This document shows positions 48,801 through 62,830 of a stretch of 64,000 nt of DNA, piece after piece. The stretch is taken from NCBI RefSeq assembly GCF_036373705.1, contig NC_089854.1:23414339-23478338 (forward strand), read 5' to 3'. The translations under genes and the position numbers were made by a program. Origin of the DNA: Amia ocellicauda. Taxonomy: Eukaryota > Chordata > Actinopteri > Amiiformes > Amiidae. Each line of letters opens with the position of its first letter. Within the stretch, counting starts at the first letter, position 1. Below the pieces are notes generated by a model that worked only from the letters and a program-made list of their open reading frames with translations, made no database searches and was not told the origin of the DNA.

Positions 48801-49686
48801 TGCAGCAAAGTAAAGGTGAAGATAGATTCACTATTTAGTCACACCTCCATCCCTTCAATTGTATTGGTATATTATTACAAATTGATTATTGTAGAGATGA
48901 CTATAGAATATTGTTCTTTCCTAACACACTAGGTTACAGTACTCAAGAGTGATTAGTCTGTATTTTACTGATAGATCCAGTTATTTCTACAGATTATTTA
49001 CTCAGTTAAGTAAAGGGAATTATTAATTCAATTTACAAGCTAAAACCCCACCTAGTGGTAAGACACATAATTAAAAAACATGGTACAAAATGGTACTGAG
49101 AATTCATGACCAGTGAGTGCAGAAACCTTCCTTATAGTTTCTATTTTATATTTCTGCATTTTGCCATTGCAGATGGACTGCTAATCCATTTTAAATGTGA
49201 TGGAACTCTTTAATTTAAATCACATACAATGTTTACAACACAATGCAGTTCAAAATACAATACTGCACATAGACTTAAATAAATACTGTAAAAACTGCAA
49301 AATATTTTGGATTATATGGTTTAAATTCACACTCCCAGTGTTTGTGTGGTGAAACAGAAAATGGAAAAAACTGTTTTACACCTATGAAAAAATATTAAGT
49401 GGTATTATAATATAATCTAATCAGGGTGTCGTTGCGACGTCTGTGCGTGATTAAAGGAATCCCAAGTCTCGACTTGTACATAAAATGACGGAAAGAAAGA
49501 AGGTGTGTAGGGTCCATGCCCTGGAACGTTACCCCACTCTAGGTGTAACATCTCATCATGTTCACAATTAATAATGACCTGTACTAAGGGTTTACTGGTT
49601 TCTGGATTTAGGGTGAAAGAGCTACATTGAGCTGCAGTGAATCCAGAACACGACCACACAAGAGACACCGTGCATGTCACACATCA
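45830..49686. other. Intergenic region between PDE6G and OXLD1
   Basis: A+T-rich sequence without ORFs of gene-like character, spliced-exon series, RNA genes or a recognised transposon. The end nearest 49686 is presumably OXLD1 3'UTR. Confidence 0.5.
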
Positions 49687-50597
49687 TTATGTTTTTTTCA
49701 TTAGTCGGATTTCCATCTTTAGAAAGGTCTTCATGTTCTCATCCTGAATGTGTTCTTCGATGGCTGCCAGGGCCTTTTCCCCTCCATCCTTGTAGTACTG
49801 CAACAGTTCCTCGGCATAAGCGATCCACACGCAACTTGGGCAGCCGCTCATGCAGCAGTATGTGGGTGGAGGGGGCGGGGAGCCCAGAGAGGCCAGGTCC
49901 TCTCGCTCCGGACCCCCTAGCGCCTCCACACGGGCCTGGCTGTGATCTGTGGCCGTGCTGTGTGGGGTGGGTTGGGGGTGCGTGGTGGGCTGGGGGTGGG
50001 GGTCGCTGCAGAGGCCCCTGTGGGTCTGATAGTGGAGGGCCAGGGCTGCTGCACTCTGCTGCCACAGTGGAGACACTACCAGCCTCTGTCTCAGCTCTCC
50101 CAGCGAGAAGAGGCACAGCTACAAGGCATGGAAAATAAAGACAGAAGAAATAGATGCATTGAACAGAAAGGCTAATAAATGATCATTTTAATTGGCTTCT
50201 TAATAGACTGTAACAATAGTTTTGCTAGGCTCTGTCCACTTTACTCCAGTTTAAAAACAATATAACAACAGTTACAAAGTTGTTTGAATCTGAAATCAAT
50301 TGCTCTCTAATCATGAACAGGGAGGGCACATTTTAATTTAGGATTAAGATTCACCTGGTCTGATTAAACTCGATCTGTTAAGACTAAGTTTTAAATACTT
50401 AATTTGTGTCAAATGCTGGTCAGCTGCTGAAATACTTTAACAGCCCCACAGTAACTAACAATACTACTCTGAAATCAGAAGAAGGGATTGTTTGACTAAA
50501 GGGATGTTTAGTGTCATGATAACAGATTTAACCCCCGACTCAATTAACCTGATATTGTTAATTATCTTACCTTCTGAAGACCAGACGCCACTCCCAT
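49687..50597 (-). CDS. oxld1: OXLD1, oxidoreductase-like domain protein
   Basis: Two exons (50571-50597, 49687-50118) give 152 residues. The first encodes only MGVASGLQK. The C-terminal half has the oxidoreductase-like domain: [20 protein letters not shown], then [20 protein letters not shown] and [13 protein letters not shown], closely matching human OXLD1 (NCCMSGCPNCVWVEYAD). The clustered cysteines may bind metal. Biochemical function is not established; human OXLD1 is reported as mitochondrial. The middle is Pro/His/Thr-rich and disordered. The gene is head-to-head with CCDC137, as in human. Confidence 0.95.
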
Positions 50598-51029
50598 GTT
50601 CCTTAAAGTTAAACAGTGCATTCTAATATGAACCTGATGTTATGTACATGTTTTGCCCTGTGGGTTAGGTTAAGAGCGTGATATTAGAACATGTCCGGTA
50701 AGATACAGTGTTAATACTTTCTCCTCTGTCTTCCATGTTTACGTCCTCACAGCTGTCAAATGACTGCGCAGGCGCGACCCTTACATCAGCGGCTCTGTTA
50801 ATTCAACCAATAAGAATCCACATAGCGTTACGTATACCAGCTCAACCAATAGGAATCCACATAGCCTGTTTCTTGGCCCAATCGGAAACTCGCATTAAGG
50901 CACAGCAGTCCAGGGTTAGAGGTCGGGGGTCAAAGACTGTTGGTTTCCTGTTTGAAGCCATGTGGTTTGTTTTCCATTAGGGGTGAAGATTAAAAATATT
51001 GAACCTACCAAATCAAACTACCTGAGAAT
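50598..51029. promoter_or_regulatory. Bidirectional OXLD1-CCDC137 promoter
   Basis: Only 432 bp separate the two start codons, and there is no TATA box. Elements seen are an NRF1-type TGCGCAGGCGCG (50765-50776), CCAAT boxes at 50807-50811, 50846-50850 and 50878-50882, and a 24-bp direct repeat (50803-50826 and 50842-50865, one mismatch) that carries the first two CCAAT boxes. This is typical of CpG-type divergent promoters driven by NRF1 and NF-Y. Confidence 0.75.
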
Positions 51030-52985
51030 ATGGGCAAACATAGAAACATTAAGAAAGTCGATCCCTTTAAGAAAGGGTCCAAAAAAGATCAACCGCAAAG
51101 GTATGTTAGGAATTGTAATGCAAATTGATAATAACATGAGCTAAATCGCACTGTTAAAAATGATTAAATTCCACTAGGGACGTACAACTGAGTTTGAACG
51201 GCTCCTTTATATCTATCGAAACTTTTGTTTTGTTGGTGACGTCAGTTCTTGTGAATTAGTACGATCTGTATTGGTCACGTCGTTTTGAATCGTTATATTA
51301 TGCTTCCCAAACTGATCTTTGAATTGTTCTGCAGTAAAGCGCCGAAGAAAGATGCTAAACCCAATCTCGGAGAAGATCTGGACCACATCCCCTACCGGCT
51401 TCGAGAGATCATGAAGAGCAAGGAAAGGATGAAAAGACAAGTGGGCAAGAGCAAGAAAAAAGGTAGAAATAAGAATAATTCAGCAGGCAATGAAATATTG
51501 TGGACGTGATGCATCTGAATGATCTTTTAGCATTATTTAAGTAAATGTATTGTGATATATCATTGTAGTAAAGCGAAATGAAGGCATATTGAACCTTTGC
51601 AAGTTCAACAAAACCTATTTCCCTACTCTGTATCCTTCCTCCCCTGAAATATGTTTCTCATTTAAACCCTGGTGTGTTGTTGAACAGAATCTGAGAGAAG
51701 GGGTTAGATTTTCTTCTTCATTGTTTATTTTATGTTGCTTTATTTTAGTTTATGCGAATGGTGCTATACAAATACAAATTGGTTGGTTGGTTGATTGATG
51801 TGCTCAGACTGCCACTAACCAGGATTGCGGTCTGCTTGTGTTTTGCAGACTCCAAGCGGCTCCAGGCCGAGGCCTTCCAGCTGCAGACCGATATCCCCGT
51901 GCCCAAGTTCCACAGAGGCAAGAGGGAGTCGGAGAAAGCATACTTCAGGCGCATGAACCAGGAGACTCAGCACGTCCTCTTCCTCACAAACAACCAGCTG
52001 GAGAACCAACCAGAGAAGGAGGCGCCCCAGGAGAAGGCCAAGTCAGAGAAGAAGAAAGAGTATGTCTTGGGGGAAGCTTGTGTTATAATCCCTGTCTCAT
52101 TGAGAGGTTTCCCATTTGTCATTAGCTAATATTGTTAATTGTGTACCCGGAGAAAATTGCCATTCATCATTTGCAAATAACCCTTAATCTTTATATGAAT
52201 AAATCCTGAATATCTTTCCCCTGAATGTAGCTTCGACAAGACCAGACTCAACAGGCTGCTGAAGAAGAAGGTGGAAAGGAAAGAGCAGAGAAAAGAGAAG
52301 GAGATGTTCACAGGTATGTAAAGAATGCGTGTTGGTCTGTGTGTGTGACATTGTGGATGCTTTTGAAAGATGTGCTTTGGGGGTAGAAACCTGGTGTAAC
52401 ATTTTGTTTTTTGTTTTATTTTTTGCAGACACTGTGAAATTTGGTGAGGTTGCCATGGCACCCCCATCCCTCACCGCGAAGCCCAGGAAAGCGCCGATCA
52501 AGGCAAAGGTGAGGTTTGAGAAACATAGGCAGGGATATAAATTATTTTTCTTGTCTTACTTTTGCGAGTAGCTGGGTAAAAAACTGCTCATATCAAACAC
52601 TTATATAGTGCCTTCTGTCTTTAAATAGACCTAATGATCAGTGAAATAAAACTATTCTGTGGGAGCATTCTTCCATCTGTCTAGGAGATAAAACACCGTC
52701 TCCTGTGTCTGCTGATTGGTCAGCAGCAGTGCTCTTGGTTGGCAGAGGGGTGTATGTACAGTGCCGTGTCTTGTGTTGCAGGGTGGATGCAAGAACCTGC
52801 TGCTGAGTCCCCTGCTCGGCTCGGCCCTGGTCTCCGCCGTCAAACCTTCCATGGCCCGGCAGAGGATAATGGAGGAGGAGAGGCAACGCGTGGTGCTGGC
52901 CTACCGCCGTCTCAAAGCAGCAAAGCAGGAGAAGCGGGACTCCGCCGCAGCCAGGCCAGACAGACGGAACAAAAAGCTGCAGTAA
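51030..52985 (+). CDS. ccdc137: CCDC137, nucleolar coiled-coil protein
   Basis: Six exons (51030-51100, 51335-51462, 51849-52059, 52231-52313, 52429-52508, 52782-52985) join in phase to 258 residues. The protein begins MGKHRNIKKVDPFKKGSKKD and continues with IPYRLREIMKSKERMKR, FQLQTDIPVPKFHRGKRESE and AYFRRMNQETQHVLFL, all CCDC137 hallmarks. It ends in a basic helix (RQRIMEEERQRVVLAYRRLK). It is Lys/Arg-rich throughout, in keeping with a nucleolar RNA-associated protein; human CCDC137 is also known as RaRF, which affects retinoic acid receptor location. Molecular role is otherwise poorly defined. The gene shares its promoter with OXLD1. Confidence 0.97.
51735..51800 (+). repeat. ccdc137: Possible SINE/LINE tail in CCDC137 intron 2
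   Basis: The string GTGCTATACAAATACAAATT followed by (GGTT)n/GATTGATG resembles the 3' tail of common fish retroposons (usually gcgctatataaataaa...ttgattga). It is short and degenerate. Confidence 0.4.
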
Positions 52986-54760
52986 AAAGGAAGGAATAAG
53001 TCCTCTGTCCTTCTCGGAGTGTGCCTCCCCCGGCGAAGTGCTTGGCCACATGGGTTAGCGTCGGCGTGCGAGGCACTGAGAGACCACACAACTGACTTCT
53101 CAGGGGCTTCTGGCCAATGACAGGCTGGAAACAGGGCCTTTAGGGGTGCAGAAAAAATGACAGTGGCAGATAATCACATTAGCAGCCTCTCGGGTGCTTT
53201 TGTAACTTTTCTCCCGTAGCTCGGATGCTTCGGAAACCAACTTTGAGCAGTTTAAACTGGAAATCGTATTATCAACAGAAATCCATATAGGGGGGATTTT
53301 ATATAACGCCGTATTTTTTTTTTCTTTCTTTCTGATGGCTGTGTCTGACAGTGAAGTGAGGTTAAGGTTGTATAGTGCAAGGTACTGTCTGGATTTAAAG
53401 ATACGATAAGTGATAAGGAGGCCACTGGTACATTTCTTCTGTTCTTATTTCACCAACTCACGTGTGCCTTTTTTCAACATAACATCATTTTGTACAAATG
53501 CTAAGTGATTATAATAACAGCCTAGAGTGAGCAGAAAGGAGCAATTTTCAGTGGAAAGGGTGGTTTGGGGACATGGCCATGCATCCTCACTGCCACTAGG
53601 TGGGAGTAGCTGCCTGGCTGAAGTGACTGATTTTGATACTTGATCACACGGTGCCTTTCCCCTCGACTCAGATGAGCTTAAGCATCATAAGAATAATGAA
53701 AATATAGACCAATACAGTTATTAAATCTACTTCATTTGTATTCCTTTGAACATCTTTAGTTTTTTTTTTTAAATAATTAGTGCTGTGCATATTTACTCTA
53801 TACAAACAAGTAAGTAAAATGCAGTAATTATCCGGCTTTAATAAATGTTTGTCATGAGTGGCTTCTGGGCCCAGCTGAACTGGAAATGGTGTGCAACAGG
53901 TTTGCATAATACTGCTAGGAAATGCCAGAGAGCTGCAGCATTTGAATTTCATAACCATAAAGAAGAAGCACCTGTGTGAGGGTGGGACTGTGTAGAGGGG
54001 TCAGCAAACTGACAGAAGTTTTTCTTATCTCTCTTCCTTATGTTCAGAATTAAGCTCATCTATTCAGCTTTACATAGTTGTCTTCCTGAATTTTGCTTGC
54101 TGATTGCTGTGGCCATGGTGATGGAACATGAAGCAGCAAATTCATTGTGAAGGCTCTCCTGGTACGTCTTCGAGAAGCTTTGAAAACCTGTTTGTTCCTT
54201 CTCTACAAAGACACTCATGATGACTGATACCCTAAATCATCAAATTAATATTGTTATGACTTTTTTGTTTAGTTGAGTCTTGATTGTCACAGTCTGTGAT
54301 TTCTCGGCAAGATGGTTCCTTTATTCATGATTTTCTCTCCGTTCTCGCAATGATATTTAACTTCCCCTCCCCCGACCCCAACCTTTTTTCCCCTCAGTCT
54401 AGTGCAAAGTAACATGGTGTCTGGGATACCCGAGTGGAGAACAGCACTGCCAAGAATAAGATAACAACAGCACCCGGCCGTTCAGGCCTTTGTGCTGTTT
54501 TGTGCAAAATGGCGTTAAAAATACCATTGTCTTTCCATGCATACTTCCCCGTCACACTACCTTGTTCCTGGGTTGAGCTACACTTCCCTAAACCTGTACC
54601 TGTGTACAGATGACACATGACACTGACCTTCAGCTATATTTAACCACCGTGCGGCAGAATCTAGTTCATGTAAAGCGATTTCAGCCTGTCTCATAAACTG
54701 AGCAGTCTGAAATATTGTCTTTGAGCATGATTATATAACTGCTATTTCAGCAAAAAGTGA

Positions 54761-54766
54761 AATAAA
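54761..54766 (+). terminator. ccdc137: Candidate distal poly(A) signal of CCDC137
   Basis: AATAAA is followed within 20 bp by a T/GT-rich element. It would give a 3'UTR of about 1.8 kb. Nearer variant signals cannot be excluded. Confidence 0.4.
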
Positions 54767-54799
54767 ATTTGTTACGCAGTTTTTTTGTTGTATTGGTTA

Positions 54800-57700
54800 T
54801 TTGTACAACGGTGCAGTAGGCTGTTTAATGAGTTCTTGGTGAAATTATGGATAACTGGTGGTGCACGTTTAGGATTATCCGTATAGGACACTTACACATT
54901 CGTTTGGTATTCAATTATGTATGCTAACATAACCAATCAACCAGTAAAGTGACTTTCTGACCCCTTTTTATGGTTCACAAAGTGTCGTATAGTAGATCAC
55001 CAAAACCCACTCCGTTTACACGCCGCCTCCATGGTAACAGCACAGGTTTCACTGAACCAAAACACTGGTAACCCTGGGGCAGGATAAATGTTGTATAATG
55101 AAAATGTATATGTGTAGTGTGGCGCCTGGGAAAGGGAAAAACATTACAGCAGGGATCATTTTAATTGTTTAATTAAGTTAGGAATGTTAAGTAGTTCTTA
55201 GCGCTTGTGTTTCAAACATAACATAAACCTTCATTCAATGTTAATTATTTGTAAGTAGAATTGCCAACAGAATGTCGTCCAAAGGGTTTTAACAGAAAAC
55301 AATACCTTTTGGGACCGCCTCTAGCAATCGAAAACTATTTTACAGGGGCCTACTGAATATATATATATATATATATATAATTATTTGTTTTCTTCTATTA
55401 TTTATTTAATGTAAGTATTATTTAGAAAAAGGTTTTAAACATCAAAATTGACAGGAAAATAACATTTTAAATCTTTATTCAAACGGTTATACTGAATTAA
55501 AATGTCAATAGAGAAGACTAGTGATCCAAATAGTCAGGGGATGGTAATGCATTGGGTTTGAGATTAGATTTCCTATAAGGAAGATCTTGAGATTAAGGTG
55601 GTAAAGTAAAAGGAGCAAGCTTTGTATATACTTGTCTTTGGAGAGAGGGATAAATTGGGCTGATGGTTATAAGATACCCACCCCCTTTGTGCCCTAACCA
55701 TAACCAGAGCCCCCAATCAAACCGACACCAACATCTGCAGCTACAGCACGTCCACGACTGAATCTCTCTTGGTTAATCCAGTAGAAACGGAACATGAATA
55801 GAAGTCTACATTTCCAGGGAAATCTAACCTGAACCCAAATCACAAAGCTACATGCTATTGGGCAGGTGCAGGTAAAAGTTTTTCTTTCAAACACCAATGT
55901 ATGAAACTACCAATAAGTTAAGATACAATAAAAGTATATTAATTTAGTATTTAAATAATATAAATATATCAATGTGTCACTGGCTTTTTTGTAATACATC
56001 TACCATATATATACTACAGGATTGGCTCATGCAAATTAATTTCATAAACTAGCAAGAGCACATGCCCACTTTTCAATGTCTGAATGCAGAATCACATGAA
56101 AAATATTTGGCTATTTTTTAATTCTTTCTGAGTTGAAACAGTGAAACGGGATGAGAATCAACACAGTGCCAGTGACATTTACATCCCCTTTACATACAAA
56201 TCCTGTGTGCTTTATGTATACACACTCGTATGTAGCAATGGAACACAGAGTACCGGTACTATAAATACATGATGTCAGTTGATAAATACGGTGGCCTTTT
56301 GTACATCTGTTTGCTTTACGTTTGTGTATATTTACTTACCTATTGGGATGTCTGCAGCTAGGTGTGGAGGGCAGGGAAAGGAGGATTGCGATTGTGATAT
56401 TGTACATCTGCGCCCAACTATAGAAGGAATATAAATCACTGATATTTCACAAGGCAGGCCTAATCACACAAGGGATGGGCTGGCTGGGCCTCCTGACAAT
56501 TTGCTGCTGTTTGCTGATCCCAGGTTAGGTTTCTAGTGAATGGCTGTGGAGTTGGTCAGATAGGTTGCAAAATCGATGTGTTGCTCATACATGTTAGGTA
56601 TTGTGATGTTGTGCAAAGGAAGGGCCAAAACGTCTTTATTGATTCTTGGTTTTGTCAGGTGTTATATATAGGTTTTCTTGCGTAATGATAGACTCTTTGC
56701 ATGCCATGTTGATCTTTGCCAGGTTGATTCTTCAAAGGGTACCTTTGGGTCTTTCTGTGGTATCTATAGGAATGTCAGGCTTTTGGAGTTGAAAGTATTT
56801 CATAAGAGCCTGCATGAAGACAAATAAGCGATTGCTTATTCATAGGTCAAATATGTTGTAGGTACATTTCTATTAATCTGTTATGCTAGCCTGGTTCTGG
56901 TATTTGCTTGTGTACTGTGTGAAATGTGTGAATAACATGCTTGTTTTAATATTCCAATGTACACTGAGATATGTCATATTTTCTTATTAGCAACACTAGG
57001 TAACTTTTGCCAGAAACTGATAACTAAACCCTGCTTGCCTGACATAATTTGGTTACAAAGCACAAACAGCGATACTATCTTTTCTATTGCAACTGGAATT
57101 AACCAAACACAACACAAACAGAAGAAAAATTAATGTCAACAATGTCTTAAATGGCTTATCATCACATGATGAGGTATTGATAGTTGCTTTTGCTCTCCAG
57201 CAGGAAAGAGGGCAAATCTATTAACAGCTGATTATTATGTGTATTATTAGTAAAAGTGAAACTGTATTTGCGACAGAGGGGAGACACAAAGAGACTATTT
57301 CCTCAAGGGAGTTTTCACCTTCTTTAGTAATATGTTTAGACAATGTTTTAAAACAGACTGCTAGTTTTCCAGTGAGAATATGCAGGGACACGGCCTGCCT
57401 TGTACGGTAAACAGAAGCAAAGACAGTACACTTTCTACAGTAGACTCTTTTTCAGCTGCAACAGCTCATGTTTCTTGCTCTGCTCTTTTAGCCTGGCTTG
57501 TTTCCTTGGTAACTAAAGACCTTATTTTACCTCAAGCCACGGCTATTTCCACAAGGTGGCTTTTGGGGATTTCACAATATACTTTCCCTGTTAATGTCCC
57601 CGTTGTTACGTTTGTTTCTGAAGCATATACGGTGACAGTTTAGTAACAAGACTACCGAACAGGCCACACTGGTAAAGAAGGATGCTTGCAGCTGTCTCTC

Positions 57701-60700
57701 CGTGAACTCAGGAAAGCAAGTGTTAAACTGTGAAACTGCTGTTCACTTCACCCCTCTCTGAAATACTCTCTCCGTGTGACAAAGCTTTTTAATCGTGTTT
57801 CCATTTGGCCTCACTGCAAAATGACTTTCTATACGAATTGCGAGTGCCTGCACATTCCTAAATCTGTACACAAAGTTTTGTGTAGCAAATCTCATTACAG
57901 TGGTGATATGATGATACAAATTGAATTGTAGGTTGGAACACAATGGAACAGCTTCAGGGCTCCTTTAAGTCACACTGGTTGACATACAGTTTTGCCCAAT
58001 GTTTTATAGGAAACAGGACGTTCATTATTCAGATAAGCAATTTTTTCCTTTTCTATTGCCTCTGCGCTGCTGGTAAATCAAAATCCTAAAGACAGGAGCA
58101 CACATGGTACCTGCCAAACTAAACCCAGGAAAGAAAACAGCTCATATTCACGGTTAAAGTTATAGATTTGCATTTGATTACTAAAACACATTTTATATTA
58201 AGCAAATGACTGCTCTTCAGTAGGGAAACCTCTCTTTTGAATATCTAAGGCCACTTCCATTGGGAGAGTGTGTTATTCCATTGTGTTATTATCTTGCCTG
58301 TGTCCAACTCACACACATTGGCTGTTACTCACACAGAGACCCTTGATTTCACCAGGAAAATGAGTACTGCAAGACTGCAGGAGATTTTTCCAGACGTTCT
58401 GGACAGACTGCACAACTGAAAGATATAAAGGCGAAACCAAAGGGTTTAAATAAAACAAACAAATAAAAACAAAAGCAGACTTTTTTCCAACTGGTAGTCC
58501 AAAGAAAACATGTCTCCCTGTCTGCCCCTTGTTGTTGTGGTTTTCCCTCATTCCCTTTCACTGTTCCTCCAGCCTGCGTAACAGGTTACAATTGCTATCA
58601 ATGCCTGCCTGTGCCTCTGTGGTCTGATTGGGTTGTTTTTCTCTCCCCGCTGCCGGTCGTGTGCAAGGTGCACTGTGTCTGTGCAGAGCTGCCTGTCTGT
58701 GGTCCAACCTGACAATTTAAGTCTGTGGTCCTGGGTGTGAGGCTCTTTCGCAGGTTCCCGACACAGCTGTGTCAATAGACTGAATAAACACATTTAGCCC
58801 TCAGTGCCTCCTGAACCGTAAGCAGTTCTGTCCCAAGGTGGGTCACTATTAAATTTTTTTACAGCCTTTAAACAGTTTATAGATCAGTTACTTCTTCCAA
58901 CTGCAAATTCATTACTAGATCTCACTTTTGAAACTTGATGTACAGAAACAAACCTTTGTGTCAAATCCAACTTTTTATAGTCAAATAATTTAGATATGTT
59001 GTCTCAATCTTTTCTTGATCTTATTTTCCCCAATATATGTTTTTAACACCTACATAAGCTCATATTTTTGAGACCATTTCTGATTATGAAAAAGGGCATT
59101 GACAGAATGACATCTTGTCATCACCACTGTGAAACCAATGGAAATTTGCATTGGAAATCAAAATACCTTTTGCACCCAGGTGATCACACATATGCATACA
59201 TACACAATGAGTGTAGAGCTGGCCAGGACTGATCTATGTACAGTGAGTAGTGTGGCTTTAACACCAGAGGTCAGGTCAGCTGTTTCGCCCTTTCTGACAT
59301 GAGAGGAAACCATCCTTAGGTTCCTCTTCGTCCATAGCGTTTCTCTCCTTGCACAGGAAAGATGAAGTGAGAAGCGTGTGTCCTCAATTGTAAGGAAGGA
59401 GAACAGATTGTCCTTCCCTGTTGTCTGAGGTTAGTACCGTCCACTTCCTGGCTTGTGATTTATCAGTGTGCTTCAATCTACACCGGTCTTGCTTTGTCCC
59501 CAAATGACAAAAGAACTCTGTTCATCTCGTTGGCTGTTGAACCTTCTGACAAAGCCCCCGACACCGTGGCAACACTCCTGCTCTGTGTGCGATAACGAGC
59601 AGCAATCCCAAATGGATTGACTCTGCGTGTGTGTGCCGTGTGCTGTGTGCTGGGTGAAGACTGGCAGAATATAGGCCCACAGGAAGCCCCTCGTGGTATA
59701 AAAGCCTCATTAAAACAGGGCACAAGGCTCCCTGCTGGCACAGTAGAGACAATCATTAAGAACATTGTGTACAGCAGTTCTGTGGAATAAAATTCAATAA
59801 ATACCATAACTCACGGATTTGAAAAAGTATTTGAACAGTACAAAAATAGTTTAAAATGTATTATCACATGAGGATGATAATAATAACCACCTCTGCGTTC
59901 TTAACACACTGTTTTACGATTTCAGTTGAACGGACTGATACACCTGATAGAAGCAGAAATGCTCCAGGATGTTTTATTATCTGATAACAGCATTAACATA
60001 AAACCATGATGAAAGAAAGGTAAAGACTGATTCTAGCTGATCGCTGACCATGTTTAATTTCAAACATGTTCATTCAAATGTGCTGGGTGGCTGGCAGACC
60101 CACGTGGTGATTGTTAGCTGGTTAATTGTACACAGGATTGTTGTGCGTAATCATAAATCACTGAGTACAACAAACACAGTCCCTGAGGAAGAGCATGACT
60201 GGTAATGAGACAAACAAAGGTTCAATTATACCGCCCCAGTTCAACTAAACGAAGCCCAGTTGATGATCCCTTACTGATATAAGACTGATATAAGCCCTTG
60301 AAGAACACTAATATATTGAATCAACAAGTACCTTGAGCAGAGAGGAAAAAATTTAAGAAATGGAGATTCAAAAGGAAAGAGAACATGTAAATGTATTTAA
60401 TTCTAGTGTGATTTGATGTTGTGCATTTTTGTGCTGACTTTTACCTACTTTGTTTAAAGAATGTAAAACACAAGGAAAGTTCTGTGCACAATTCAAATGA
60501 CAGACTTCAACTTGAACATTTGTGGTTCTTGTTATCTCCAGTCAGGGTTTCCCTGTTGGCTTTGAATTTGTGCTTGAAAATGCAAATAATCCTTGGTATT
60601 GCATCTGTCAGCTGAGCTTTAATATGATGTTGTTGTCCACACTTGTATCACCAAAGGTCATTACTCATATCAAAAGATGCAGCTCTTCATATATCTATAT

Positions 60701-62830
60701 TTAAATCGAAATGCCACTCCAAAACTCCCTTTGATCTCTCATCCTCTGTGGATTCTGGATCATTTGCATATGAAATAAATGACACATCAGTAAATGCCCC
60801 AAACTTACGTGATTATCCAATTATGCTATATTTGTCCTTTTATATATTTTGACAGGTTATAAACCTACAGGTTATAGGTTTTTAACACAGGTGGGGGGGA
60901 GTTGTCCTGAAATGGATATTAGCATCAACAATACATATCCATTCAGAGATAACTCATCCCCAGCTAGCACGACGGACCCTCCCCAGACACCACCATCGGC
61001 AAGTTCTTGAACCAGGATGTGGGCTAAGACTGGGCATTAATGGGGCTCTGGAGACGAGTCACAAGGCACTACAATGTTCCACAGTTGCTATAAAAAACAA
61101 ACCACAAGGTTAAATTTAAAAGTTAACTATCAGACAACACCATGCACTGCTGGAAAGCATATTTTATAAGCATTGTGATTTAAGCAACAGTACTAACTGT
61201 TCATTAATACAACTTTGCTGTTGATTATCTACTAAACAGGTCTGGGTAAATGTGTGGGGAATGGGCATGGGCATGCAGGGACATGTAAAAAATGCTAAGA
61301 GAAGGGAAATTTGAAACCAAGGAAGTAGCTGTAACTGGACTGGGGAGATTCTGTTCTACATAGTACCAGTCTGTGGGACAAACGGGAGTAAAAAAGGATG
61401 TTGGATGCACTTTTTTATTTAGTTGAAACTCTGGAAAGTACATACACATCCTTCTAATGATGATTTGTCCATTTTTGTAATTGTTACAATAGCAGTGTAG
61501 GTTTTGTTTGTCCATGTATGCCAAATTATAGGCACTTTCTAAGACATGGTTGACATATAGAAAAAAACAAAAGTTTTAAAAACTTGGTACAAATACAATA
61601 GCAAAGATCCTTCATCTGAAATTAAACACTAATGATTTTATCCGTATCAACGAAGAATCAGTCCAAGCTCAGTCAGCTAAGTAAAGTAAGTATAAGTAAA
61701 TAACAGTTCATACTCAACAGAATACTCGGGAGCCACTTCTTCTTACGGCCTGTACAGTATAAATGATTTTCTTCTAAAAGCTTCAAAATTAAACTGCCGT
61801 AATGATACAGGATGTATTTTACATCCCAGGTGACCTTGTTTCAGGTTGGTTTTACATACCCTGTGCTGAAAAGCAGCTCTGAGAGCAACAGTGGAAGCCG
61901 AACCCTGAGATATTTATAAGGCCAAGAGACTTGCCACTGTAGACTCATCGATTTTAACAGCAAGCTTTCACTGTGGTGCTTTTTAGTTTACTGAGGGGCC
62001 CGAAGGCACAAAGTTTGGGATTATTTTAGTGCTGCACGGGAGCTTTGACAGGGCTGCTCTGTGTAAATGCTGGATGGAGGCCAGGTAAGAGTAATCCACA
62101 GGGAATCGGGCTGGGTTTATCAGTGGCCAGTCAGCCTGGGTAAACACAATCCACGTCAGCACACAAGGGTCATCCGGAGGGTCACAAAAACAGACTGAAC
62201 CAACGGGCAAACCGACAGGCTCTTTGCACATCACAAAAAAAAGCTTCTGTGTGGGGCTTAATAATGCCATTATTTAACTTTGAATTTTATTTGGCACATG
62301 CCATTCTTAATAGTAGCTTTGTTTAATCTGTGCAAAATAATTACACAAACATTTCCTTGACCACTATAATGAGCTTTAGATTAAACCTTTATGTGTTGGT
62401 ATAGTTTAGAATTTGCCACACATAATCTGCACATAAGGGAGATTGCAATCATGAAGGTAATAACTGGTCATGGTTTTATCTATTGTCTTTTTTGTGGTAC
62501 TGCATTTGTTATTGATAAATCAGCAGCAGACTCAAGTGGTTTGCATCAGGCTGCTGCTGCTGCAAAAAAATGCTGGCTGTCTCTTTAAACCCCTCTTTGT
62601 CCTCACTCACCCCCCACCCCCCACCCCCCATATCCTTCCTCGCCGATGTTGATAGGTAGTTTTGAACCAGTGTCCCGAGCTGTGGTTGGTAGAACTACCG
62701 GTAACGGATTACATGGCCCTGTAATCTGATTACTGAGCACCATTGCGTAGAGGAAATGCACTGCAGGCGCTCAGCCCCCTGCTGCTCTGTGCAAACCCAG
62801 TGTTTTGAGCAGCTCTCCGGAAGTGGTGCA
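54800..62830. other. Gene-poor interval
   Basis: About 8 kb with no supported gene. It contains an (AT)n run at about 55356-55379 and a C-run tract at 62610-62629. ORFs of 60-110 codons on both strands show no splice context or family similarity. In human, ARL16 and HGS follow CCDC137; neither is seen here. Confidence 0.5.
62610..62629 (-). repeat. G-quadruplex-type tract (C-run on plus strand)
   Basis: Three C-runs of six separated by single A residues, about 470 bp upstream of the BED-gene start codon. The minus strand could form a quadruplex. Confidence 0.7.

Noticed and set aside
52652-53089. Minus-strand ORFs over the last CCDC137 exon
   Set aside because: Shadows of the GC-rich coding exon on the other strand.
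61225-61524. 99-codon minus-strand ORF in the gene-poor region
   Set aside because: No splice context, family resemblance or coding-like composition.
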